From DASVHS01 sp036001325 (GTDB lineage: Bacteria; Acidobacteriota; Thermoanaerobaculia; Gp7-AA8), in the NCBI GenBank assembly GCA_036001325.1, contig DASYUK010000307.1, forward strand, positions 1-6,280: a stretch of 6,280 nt of DNA, given 5' to 3'. The notes under the pieces were generated by a model. It worked only from the letters and a program-made list of their open reading frames with translations, ran no database searches and was not told where the DNA came from. Positions 1-6,162 of the stretch are shown here, piece by piece (positions within the stretch are counted from its first letter, which is position 1; each line of letters starts with the position of its first letter). Both the position numbers and the translations under genes were made by a program.

Positions 1-1
1 C

Positions 2-688
2 GCCGTGGAGCGGACCTATGTCGTACCGGGAGCGGCCGATCTCAAGAACGCCGCCGCGAACTGGCAGACCGACATGCGCATCTTCAACAGCGGCAGCGTC
101 GCGCAGACCGTGAACCTGACGTTCTATCAGGCCAACAACGCGGCTGCGCCGCGTACGGCGACGATGACGGTGAATCCGAACGAAGTGAAAGTGCTCGACA
201 GCATTCTGCAGTCGGTCTTCTCGGCGCAGAACGTCGCCGGCGCCGTGCATGCCGACACGCCGACAGACTCGCAGCTCGTCATCACCGCGCGCACGTTCAA
301 TCAGACCGCGAGCGGAACACTCGGCCAGTTCATCGAGGCCGCGACGCTCACCGACGGAATCGTTCGCGCCGGACGCGCCCTGAACATCCTGCAGGTCGAG
401 GACTCGACGCGATATCGAACGAATGTCGGCCTGGCGGAGATGAGCGGCAAGCCGTCGACCGTGGAGATCTCGGTCACTCTGCCCGACTCGAAGGTGACAC
501 CGATCATCCAGGTGCCGCTCGCAGCCAACGAGTTCCGTCAGTTCGGTCTCGCCGAGTTCGGCCTGGGCAACGTCTATAACGCTCGGGTCAGTCTGAAGGT
601 CGTCGACGGCGATGGCCGCGTCACCGCCTACGGCTCGGTCATCGATCAGTCGACGACGGCACCGACGTACGTGAAGGCGCAGCAGTAG
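2..688 (+). CDS. C-terminal part of a repeat-containing, probably exported protein (5' end outside window)
   Basis: The frame is open to the left edge, so the GTG at 5 is probably an internal valine and the true start lies upstream. The 228 visible residues contain no enzyme motif, membrane segment or signal peptide. They fall into two related beta-rich modules, about residues 20-110 and 130-225. Each starts with an aromatic-x-T-[DN] motif (WQTD / YRTN), has alternating hydrophobic strands, an NE[VF] turn (PNEVKVLD / ANEFRQFG) and ends near a Q[ST]T segment with a TA or TAxG strand before it. Such modules are common near the C terminus of large secreted proteases and surface proteins of Acidobacteriota; that comparison is from memory. 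Exact function unknown. It ends 29 bases before parC on the same strand. Confidence 0.75.
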   Translation, partial: AVERTYVVPGAADLKNAAANWQTDMRIFNSGSVAQTVNLTFYQANNAAAPRTATMTVNPNEVKVLDSILQSVFSAQNVAGAVHADTPTDSQLVITARTFNQTASGTLGQFIEAATLTDGIVRAGRALNILQVEDSTRYRTNVGLAEMSGKPSTVEISVTLPDSKVTPIIQVPLAANEFRQFGLAEFGLGNVYNARVSLKVVDGDGRVTAYGSVIDQSTTAPTYVKAQQ

Positions 689-704
689 CCGCCTTCAATT
701 GCGT

Positions 705-717
705 TACCCTTCGTGTC
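705..717 (+). promoter_or_regulatory. Candidate -10 box for a leaderless parC transcript
   Basis: TACCCT at 705-710 fits the TAnnnT pattern of a -10 element, and exactly 7 bases separate it from the GTG start codon at 718. This is the spacing expected if transcription begins on the start codon. No Shine-Dalgarno sequence lies in the 20 bases before the GTG, and no TTGACA-like -35 is seen about 17 bases further up (682-687 reads GCAGTA). The start is followed by an A-rich stretch, which suits leaderless initiation. A single degenerate hexamer can occur by chance. Confidence 0.35.
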
Positions 718-3030
718 GTGGCGACAAAAAAAACCCGTAGCACGCAGGCATCCCTTATCCCTCCACCCCCCACTATCCCCGAAGTCGAGCAGCAGCCGGT
801 CTCGCTCTTCACGCGCAAGGCGTACCTCGACTACTCGATGTACGTCATCCTCGATCGCGCGCTGCCGCACATCGCCGACGGGCTGAAACCGGTGCAACGC
901 CGCATCATTTACGCGATGTCGGAGCTCGGCCTCTCGAACAACGCGAAGTTCAAGAAGTCCGCGCGCACGGTGGGCGACGTCATCGGCAAGTTCCATCCGC
1001 ACGGCGACACTGCGTGCTACGAGGCGATGGTGCTGATGGCGCAGCCGTTCTCGATGCGCTATCCGCTCGTGGAAGGGCAGGGGAACTGGGGCTCGCCGGA
1101 TGATCCGAAGTCGTTTGCAGCGATGCGGTACACCGAGGCGCGGCTGACGCGATTCGCGCAGACGCTCCTGAGCGAGCTCGAGCAGGGGACGACGGAGTGG
1201 GGACAGAACTTCGATGGCACGCTGCGCGAGCCGAAGCTTCTGCCGTCGCGATTGCCGCACGTGCTGCTCAACGGCGCCTCGGGCATCGCCGTGGGCATGG
1301 CCACGGACATCCCCTCGCACAACCTGCGCGAGATCGTCAGCGCCTGCGTCGAGCTGCTCGATGATCCGACGCTCAACATCGCTCAGATCACGAAACACAT
1401 CAAAGGCCCCGATTTTCCGACCGAGGCGGAGATCATCACGCCGCTCTCGGAGATCCGCGAGATGTACAAGAGCGGCAACGGCTCGATCCGCCAGCGCGGG
1501 AAGTGGGAGCGTGAGGAGGGAGACATCGTCATCACCGCGCTGCCCTTTCAGGTCTCCGGCAGCAAAGTCATGCAGCAGATCGCGCAGCAGATGCAGGCAA
1601 AGAAGCTGCCGATGGTCGATGACATCCGCGACGAGTCCGATCACGAGAACCCGACGCGCATCGTCATCGTGCCGCGATCCAGTCGCGTCGATGCCGACGA
1701 GCTGATGACGCATCTCTTCGCCACGACCGATCTCGAGCGCACCTATCGCGTAAACATGAACATGATCGGTCTCGATGGCCGCCCGCGTCTGTACTCGATC
1801 AAGGAGCTGCTGCTGGAGTGGCTCGAGTTCCGGATCGACACGGTGCGGCGCCGCCTGCAGTATCGCTACGATCAGGTCAACTCGCGGCTGCACATCCTCG
1901 ACGGCTATCTCATCGCGTATCTCAACATCGACGAGGTGATCAAGATCATCCGCCGCGAAAATGAGCCGAAGCCGGTGCTGATGAAGCGCTTCAAGCTCTC
2001 CGACCCGCAGGCCGAAGCGATCCTGGAGCTGAAGCTGAGGTATTTGAATCGGCTCGAGGAGATGGAAATCCGCGGCGAGCAATCCCGCCTCTCCGAAGAG
2101 CGCACGAACCTCGAAAAGATCCTCGGATCGAAAAAGCTGCTGCGGAAGCAGGTACGCGAAGAGCTGATTCGCGACGGCGAGGACTTCGGGGACCAACGGC
2201 GCTCGCCGATCATCGAGCGCGAGGCGGCGAAAGCGATGGACGCGGCGGCGCTGATTCCGTCAGAACCGGTGACGGTGGTTCTCTCCGCCAAAGGCTGGAT
2301 CCGCTCCGCGAAGGGCTATGACATCGATCCGAACGGATTGCAGTACAAGGAAGGCGACTCATTCCTGCACGCCGCGAAGGGCCGCAGCAATCAGCTTGCG
2401 ATCTTCATCGACTCCACCGGTCGCACGTACTCGCGTCCGGCGCATGAGTTGCCGTCGGCGAAAGGCCACGGCGAGCCGCTCAGCTCATCGCTGCAGCCGC
2501 CCGCAGGCGCGAGTTTCGTCGGTGTGATGATGGGAGAGCCGGAGGATCTGTGGCTGATGACCACGGACGACGGCTATGGATTCATCGTCCGCTTTGAAGA
2601 GCTGATCACAGATCGCAAGGCGGGGAAAGCGATCGTCAATGTGAATGAGAAGGCGTCGCTGCTTCGCCCGCACCGCGTGATGTCGCCATCTGATTTCATC
2701 GCCGCGGCCACTTCGGAAGGAAAGCTTCTCCTCTTCCCATCGGCCGACCTCCCGCAACTCGCGAGAGGGAAGGGCGTGCAGACGATCAAGATCCATCGCA
2801 CACCCATCGCGCCGGAGAAAGTCGTGGCGACAGCGGTGATCTCCGAAGACGGCACGCTCGTCGTCCATGCGGGGAAGCGCTTCACGAATCTGAAAGGCGA
2901 CGATCTCGCGAACTACATCGGCAAGCGCGCGCAACGCGGCCTCAAGCTCCCGCGCGGATTCCAGAATGTCGACACGATCCACTCGTTCGTCGAGCGCGAG
3001 CCGCGCGTGCAAGGCGAGATAGTGATGTGA
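718..3030 (+). CDS. parC: DNA topoisomerase IV subunit A (ParC), intact
   Basis: Type IIA topoisomerase subunit that cuts and religates DNA and, with ParE, unlinks replicated chromosomes. The 770-residue product follows E. coli ParC closely through its whole length. Residues about 30-500 form the breakage-reunion region: KFKKSARTVGDV (77-88), HPHGDTACYEAM (93-104, the quinolone pocket, with T98 at the Ser80 position and E102 at the Glu84 position), AAMRYTEAR (134-142, catalytic Y138 preceded by R137), and GIAVGMATDIPSHN (189-202, with I190 as the DNA-bending isoleucine). The coiled-coil arm near 440-485 contains EMEIRGEQSRL. Residues about 515-755 form the C-terminal beta-pinwheel; there is no GyrA box, which favours ParC over GyrA. 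GTG 718 is the only in-frame start before M41, and M41 would cut into conserved sequence. No parE is adjacent; it must lie elsewhere. The 516-codon antisense frame beneath it is a shadow. Confidence 0.96.
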   Translation: MATKKTRSTQASLIPPPPTIPEVEQQPVSLFTRKAYLDYSMYVILDRALPHIADGLKPVQRRIIYAMSELGLSNNAKFKKSARTVGDVIGKFHPHGDTACYEAMVLMAQPFSMRYPLVEGQGNWGSPDDPKSFAAMRYTEARLTRFAQTLLSELEQGTTEWGQNFDGTLREPKLLPSRLPHVLLNGASGIAVGMATDIPSHNLREIVSACVELLDDPTLNIAQITKHIKGPDFPTEAEIITPLSEIREMYKSGNGSIRQRGKWEREEGDIVITALPFQVSGSKVMQQIAQQMQAKKLPMVDDIRDESDHENPTRIVIVPRSSRVDADELMTHLFATTDLERTYRVNMNMIGLDGRPRLYSIKELLLEWLEFRIDTVRRRLQYRYDQVNSRLHILDGYLIAYLNIDEVIKIIRRENEPKPVLMKRFKLSDPQAEAILELKLRYLNRLEEMEIRGEQSRLSEERTNLEKILGSKKLLRKQVREELIRDGEDFGDQRRSPIIEREAAKAMDAAALIPSEPVTVVLSAKGWIRSAKGYDIDPNGLQYKEGDSFLHAAKGRSNQLAIFIDSTGRTYSRPAHELPSAKGHGEPLSSSLQPPAGASFVGVMMGEPEDLWLMTTDDGYGFIVRFEELITDRKAGKAIVNVNEKASLLRPHRVMSPSDFIAAATSEGKLLLFPSADLPQLARGKGVQTIKIHRTPIAPEKVVATAVISEDGTLVVHAGKRFTNLKGDDLANYIGKRAQRGLKLPRGFQNVDTIHSFVEREPRVQGEIVM

Positions 3031-3090
3031 CCGAGCTGTGAACCCTTCGTCCCGAATCGCTCCCTTCTATCCGCGCGCTTTCTCATCCCG

Positions 3091-3144
3091 ATGACTGCGA
3101 TCGTCGTGCTCTTCACGAAGATGCCGTCCGTCTACCCCTCGTAG
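3091..3144 (+). pseudogene. Truncated start of a DUF2064-type glycosyltransferase gene
   Basis: ATG 3091 begins a 17-codon frame whose first 12 residues, MTAIVVLFTKMP, read like the N terminus of the DUF2064 / TIGR04282 nucleotide-diphospho-sugar transferase family. Members typically open with a hydrophobic strand, then [FL][AT][KR]xP and PGxVKTRL. Here the similarity stops after MP and is followed by SVYPS and a stop, so the PGxVKTRL segment and the remaining roughly 190 residues are gone. The simplest reading is that the mobile DNA carrying the integron integrase joined or replaced the chromosome near 3126. The start overlaps the stop of an 18-codon frame (GTG 3038, ATGA overlap), which may be chance. 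Twelve residues are thin evidence. Confidence 0.4.
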
Positions 3145-3165
3145 CGCAACTTGACAGCCGCCCCG

Positions 3166-3184
3166 GTCCGAGGGAGCCTCGGAC
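3166..3184 (+). repeat. Perfect 8-bp inverted repeat directly before the intI start
   Basis: GTCCGAGG at 3166-3173 is perfectly complementary to CCTCGGAC at 3177-3184, with a GAG loop. The ATG of intI follows one base later. The purine-rich AGGGAG that would serve as ribosome site (3171-3176) lies in the left stem and loop, so in RNA the hairpin would bury it. It could alternatively be a recombinase-binding inverted repeat or part of a decayed attI, which normally sits on this side of intI. A TTGACA at 3151 has no matching -10. Confidence 0.6.
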
Positions 3185-3185
3185 G

Positions 3186-4169
3186 ATGCCCGAGCCACCG
3201 CGTCTTCTCGATCGGGTTCGCGCTGCCGTGCGGACGCGCCACTACAGCCGCCGCACCGAGGAGGCGTACCTCGGCTGGACGAAGCGTTTCATTCTCTTTC
3301 ATTGAAAGCGTCACCCGGCCGCCATGGGAGCTGACGAGGTCAACGCGTTTCTCTCGCATCTGGCTGTCGAGGGCAAGGTCAGCGCATCAACGCAAGCGCA
3401 GGCACTCAGTGCGCTGGTGTTTCTCTACCGGCATGTTCTCGACGATCCGCTGCCGTGGATCGATGACATCGTTCGGGCACGGCGGTCAAGGAAGCTTCCC
3501 GTCGTTCTGGCGCGAGAAGAAGTGCGGTCACTGCTTGCGGCGATGAAGGGCACGCCCCGACTGGTGGCCGCAATTCTTTACGGAGGAGGTCTGCGCCTTC
3601 TCGAGGCGCTGCGATTGCGGATCAAGGACGTCGACTTCGCGGCGCGGCTCCTCGTTGTTCGCGAGGGAAAGGGAGCGAAGGATCGCCGCACCATGCTTCC
3701 CGACAGTCTCCAGCAGCCGTTGCATGCTCAGATCGAGTGGGTGCGTCGAATTCACCGCAAGGATCTCGCCGCCGGCCGGGGTGAGGTCTGGCTGCCCGAC
3801 GCGCTGGAGCGAAAGTACGCGAATGCCGCATGCGAGTTCGGCTGGCAGTATCTCTTCCCCGCTTCAAGGGTGGCCGTCGATCCTCGGAGCGGGATCGAGC
3901 GGCGGCATCATCTCGATGAGTCAGCCGTACAGCGGGCGGTGAAGGAGGCGGTGCGGGAGGTGGGTCTCCACAAGCACGCGGGCTGTCGCACCCTGAGGCA
4001 CTCGTTCGCCACGCACCTTCTGGAAGATGGCTACGACATCCGGACGATCCAGGAGCTCCTCGGCCACGCGGACGTGAAGACGACAATGATCTACACTCAC
4101 GTGCTCCAGCGCGTCGGAGGTCGCGGCGTACGGAGTCCGCTCGACGCGATGCAGGGGAGTCCCGCATGA
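3186..4169 (+). pseudogene. intI: Integron integrase (IntI-type tyrosine recombinase), interrupted by a stop codon
   Basis: Recombinase that inserts and excises gene cassettes at attI/attC. From ATG 3186 the frame gives 327 residues, normal for IntI, but codon 40 (3303-3305) is TGA. The residues before it (RTRHYSRRTEEAYLGWTKRF, then ILFH) and after it (KRHPAAMGADEVNAFLSHL) are one continuous IntI N-terminal core-binding domain, and the family has Gly there (FHGKRHP), so a single GGA to TGA change explains it. Integron-specific features are clear: ALERKYANA followed by EFGWQYLFP and DPRSGIERRHH (about residues 206-242), and GVRSPLDAM near the end. Catalytic positions: R137, K162, R271, H294, Y303. 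The expected His three residues before R271 is Arg268. Translation from M47 (ATG 3324) would give 281 residues without most of the N-terminal DNA clamp. No cassettes are visible beside it. Confidence 0.9.
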
Positions 4170-4187
4170 CGCCACGGCGACCGGTTG

Positions 4188-4341
4188 ATACGCTGCGATT
4201 GTGGCAGCCCTTCCCCCGACCAATACGCTGCGAACCGCGCAGCTCATCACGCCCATCGATTCGGCACCGCGCCTGCGTAACCCTCGCGTCGCAGGGCGCT
4301 TGCACTGCCGCCGCGCGCCGTGCCACGATGCGATACGCTGC
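4188..4341 (+). repeat. Three copies of ATACGCTGC, each followed by a complementary GCAG(C)
   Basis: The nonamer occurs at 4188-4196, 4223-4231 and 4333-4341, spaced 35 and 110 bases apart. In the first two copies GCTGC is followed after 7 bases by GCAGC (in the second the stem extends to GCTGCG/CGCAGC with a 5-base loop). In the third, CTGC is followed by CCA and GCAG, and then a second pair CAGCAG/CTGCTG. The repeated hairpin arrangement suggests protein-binding or structured single-strand sites, for example for a recombinase. Function not known. Confidence 0.5.
4272..4295. repeat. Short inverted repeat CCTGCG/CGCAGG
   Basis: CCTGCG at 4272-4277 pairs perfectly with CGCAGG at 4290-4295 across a 12-base loop. 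In such GC-rich sequence a 6-bp inverted repeat has limited weight by itself; it is listed because it lies among the ATACGCTGC repeats. Confidence 0.3.
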
Positions 4342-4373
4342 CCAGCAGATGACTATGCTGCTGCAGCCCAATG

Positions 4374-4424
4374 CAACTGAGCGATGAGTTGGACTAAGCC
4401 GCCTGACGGCGGCGCGCTGCGCCG
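4374..4424. repeat. Nested hairpins: possible IS91 left end (terIS), attC half-site or terminator
   Basis: CAACT (4374-4378) pairs with AGTTG (4387-4391). Next comes GCCGCC (4398-4403), a TGAC loop, and GGCGGC (4408-4413), a perfect 6-bp stem with a tetraloop. An overlapping alternative stem is GGCGC/GCGCC (4411-4423). No T-run follows, so an intrinsic terminator is unlikely. GTTGGAC (4388-4394) fits the integron core-site pattern GTTRRRY, but the complementary outer arm an intact attC needs is missing on the right. IS91-family left ends also carry GC-rich hairpins, so this may mark the start of the neighbouring element. Confidence 0.4.
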
Positions 4425-4498
4425 AGGGGGAAAGATCTCGCAGACAAGCAAGTGACTGGTGACGAACCGATCGTGTTGGAGCAACCAACTTCAACGCG

Positions 4499-4505
4499 AA
4501 AGGAG
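4499..4505 (+). promoter_or_regulatory. Ribosome binding site AAAGGAG fixing the recombinase start at 4513
   Basis: AAAGGAG lies 7 bases before ATG 4513, an excellent Shine-Dalgarno match and spacing. It decides in favour of 4513 over the earlier in-frame ATG at 4459, whose extra 18 residues are unlike the family. Confidence 0.8.
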
Positions 4506-4512
4506 ATTCGTC

Positions 4513-5382
4513 ATGGTCACCACCCCGTTGCGCGAACGGATGCGGAGCATTCTCCGCACTCGAAACTACTCACCCCGAACCGAAGAGACCTACATCGCGG
4601 CCGTCGCGCATTTCGCGCGGCACTTCGGCCGGTCTCCCGATCAACTCGGCGCAGCACAGATCACCGAGTATCAGATCTGGCTACGGGAGCACAAGCACAT
4701 CTCGGCGACGGCGTTCAATCAGGTCGTCTGTGCGCTGCGGTTTCTCTACGGCCAGGTCCTGGGCCGGTTCGACGAGGTTCAGCGCATCGCATATGCCCGA
4801 AGGGAACGGCGACTACCGGTTGTGCTCTCGCCCGAAGAGACGGCGCGCTTTCTGGCCTCCATTGAGATCCCGCGTTATCGGGTCCTGCTGACGACGATCT
4901 ACTCGGCCGGCCTGCGCATCAGTGAAGCGCTCGCTCTGCGCGCCCGCGACATCGACTCCTCGCGCATGCTCATTCGGATCTGGCAGGGCAAGGGCAAGAA
5001 GGACCGCTATGTTCCGCTCTCGCCGATTCTTCTCGAGCTTCTGCGGGAGCACTGGCGTCGAGAGCGGTTGATTGACCTTCTTTTCCCTGCTGTCCGCGAT
5101 CGATCGCGCCCAATGGATCCGGCCACCGCGCAGAAGTACATCGCGCGTGCAGCGGCACGGGCCGGACTGCCGAAAACAGTCACCGCTCGAACGCTTCGTC
5201 ACTGCTATGCCACGCATCTGATCGAGAAAGGAACGAGCACGCGCGTGGTTCAGGTGCTCCTGGGACACTCCAACGTCCATACCACTGAGACCTACACCCA
5301 CGTCTCGCCGCAGACGATGGGGAAGGTCGTGAGCCCTTTGGATCTGATCGCCGCCCTGCTGGTCCCTCCCGCGCAGCGCTGA
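4513..5382 (+). CDS. Tyrosine recombinase associated with the IS91-family transposase
   Basis: Site-specific recombinase of 289 residues, full family length. Residues 1-90 form the SAM-like core-binding domain (LRTRNYSPRTEETYIAAVAHF; VVCALRFLYGQV). Residues about 102-280 form the catalytic domain: R135 in SAGLRISEAL, K160 in GKGKKDRYVPL, R229 in TLRHCYATHL, H252 in LLGHSNVHTT and nucleophile Y261 in ETYTHVSP. The position of the first catalytic His, three before R229, is Arg226. It lacks the integron-specific insertion found in the preceding gene, so it is not a second IntI. The stop is separated by 3 bases from the GTG of the transposase gene, implying co-translation. In this group the recombinase probably resolves or assists element movement, but its exact role is not established. 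Confidence 0.88.
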   Translation: MVTTPLRERMRSILRTRNYSPRTEETYIAAVAHFARHFGRSPDQLGAAQITEYQIWLREHKHISATAFNQVVCALRFLYGQVLGRFDEVQRIAYARRERRLPVVLSPEETARFLASIEIPRYRVLLTTIYSAGLRISEALALRARDIDSSRMLIRIWQGKGKKDRYVPLSPILLELLREHWRRERLIDLLFPAVRDRSRPMDPATAQKYIARAAARAGLPKTVTARTLRHCYATHLIEKGTSTRVVQVLLGHSNVHTTETYTHVSPQTMGKVVSPLDLIAALLVPPAQR

Positions 5383-5385
5383 GCC

Positions 5386-6162
5386 GTGGCTGCCGAGAGC
5401 GATCTCGGCGCGATCGTGCGTAGCTGCGGTGAGAAGTATCTTCGGACTCATCGCACCAACGCGGCGCAGCGGAAGGCCATGCGCGCGATCGGCGCCTGCC
5501 GGACCCCGGCCCTGGGCGGCCAACTCCAGCAATGTGACCGCTGTGGGCACGAGCATATCCAGTGGCACTCCTGCCGCAATCGCGCTTGTCCGCGCTGTCA
5601 GTCTGCGGCCCGAGCGCAATGGCTCGAGGCACGCTCAGCCGAGCTTCTCCCGGTACCGTACTTCCACGTGGTCTTCACCGTGCCCGAGGAGCTGAACGTT
5701 CTGGCCGTGTATGCTCCGGGTGTCTTTTACGATCTGCTCTTCCGCGCCGTCGGCCAGACGCTCAACGACATCGCGCGAACCAAGCTACACGTGCAGATCG
5801 GCACACTCTGCGTGCTCCACACCTGGGGCCAGACCCTGGTGCTGCATCCCCACATTCACTGCGTCATTCCCGGAGGAGGCTTCTCCCGCGACGGAAGGCG
5901 TTGGATCGGCGTGCGCAAGCCGTCCTTCTTTCTGCCGGTGAAGGTTCTTTCGCGCCATTTCCGATCCGTACTCTGCTCCGCGCTACGCCAAGCCTGGTCG
6001 ACCGGGAGATTGATCCTGCCTGCTGCAGTTCTCGCCGACTCGGTCGCGCTCGATCTTCTGCTCGCGCGCGCCTCGAGCAAAGAGTGGGTCGTTTACTCGA
6101 AGGCGCCCTTCGGCGGCCCCGCCCAGGTTCTCGCGTATTCGAACGACCGGGAAGATGGGTGA
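5386..6162 (+). pseudogene. IS91-family HUH transposase, C-terminally truncated
   Basis: Rolling-circle transposase that nicks and transfers one DNA strand through a tyrosine. The remaining 258 residues show the N-terminal zinc-binding domain (C50, C53, C63, C68, C71 in CDRCGHEHIQWHSC, then RNRACPRC), the family block WLEARSAELLPVPYFHVVFT (80-98) and the metal-binding HUH motif LHPHIHCVIPGGG (153-165, His 154, 156, 158). It then reaches PFGGPAQVLAY (241-251), where relatives continue with LGRYTHRVAISN, carrying the catalytic tyrosine. Here it runs into SNDREDG and a stop inside a different repeat sequence. About 120-140 residues, including the nucleophile, are missing, so it should be inactive. 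The GTG start has only a weak ribosome site and probably depends on coupling to the recombinase gene. Confidence 0.88.

Larger units (their letters stand above)
4170..4512. other. Gene-free spacer between the two recombinases, rich in short repeats
   Basis: No convincing protein is encoded in these 343 bases. A 73-codon frame starting on the intI stop (ATGA at 4166) is Arg/Pro/Ser/Ala-rich and resembles no family I know. The stretch contains three ATACGCTGC repeats, several small inverted repeats and a GC-rich hairpin. The left end of the IS91-type element must lie somewhere here, and a degraded attC or attI may too. Confidence 0.6.
4398..6144 (+). mobile_element. IS91-family rolling-circle insertion sequence, right end lost
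   Basis: The module consists of an accessory tyrosine recombinase gene and, 3 bases after its stop, an HUH transposase gene, a known arrangement in a subset of IS91-family elements. The left boundary is uncertain and is placed at the GC-rich hairpin only provisionally. The right end (oriIS, transposase C terminus) is missing because a different repeat-bearing sequence starts at 6145. Elements of this family leave no target duplication, so the boundary cannot be confirmed that way. Confidence 0.6.

Noticed and set aside
646..2196. 516-codon open frame on the minus strand
   Set aside because: It lies wholly antisense to the intact parC, has His/Arg/Leu-rich composition typical of GC-rich shadow frames and resembles no known family.
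3031..3090. Terminator after parC
   Set aside because: No stem-loop of useful length and no T-run were found in this stretch.
3151..3156. TTGACA as a -35 promoter element for intI
   Set aside because: No -10-like hexamer at the expected distance (3174-3179 reads GAGCCT), and the region there is the hairpin.
3303..3305. TGA read as glycine (alternative genetic code), since Gly is the expected residue
   Set aside because: parC, intI and the IS91 recombinase all end at TGA exactly where their families end, and the sequence is GC-rich, unlike the lineages with UGA = Gly. A nonsense change is simpler.
4166..4387. 73-codon frame starting on the intI stop codon (ATGA overlap)
   Set aside because: The overlap looks like translational coupling, but the product is low-complexity Arg/Ala/Pro-rich, resembles nothing known and crosses the repeats and hairpins, so it is probably not a gene.
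4398..4423. Rho-independent terminator after intI
   Set aside because: The stem is present but no run of T follows; the downstream bases are CGAGGGGGAAAG.
3622..4494. 290-codon open frame on the minus strand
   Set aside because: Shadow of the integron integrase; Arg/Ser/Pro-rich with no recognisable motif.
4459..4512. Earlier start of the IS91 recombinase at ATG 4459
   Set aside because: The extra 18 residues are unlike the family, and a strong AAAGGAG site precedes ATG 4513.
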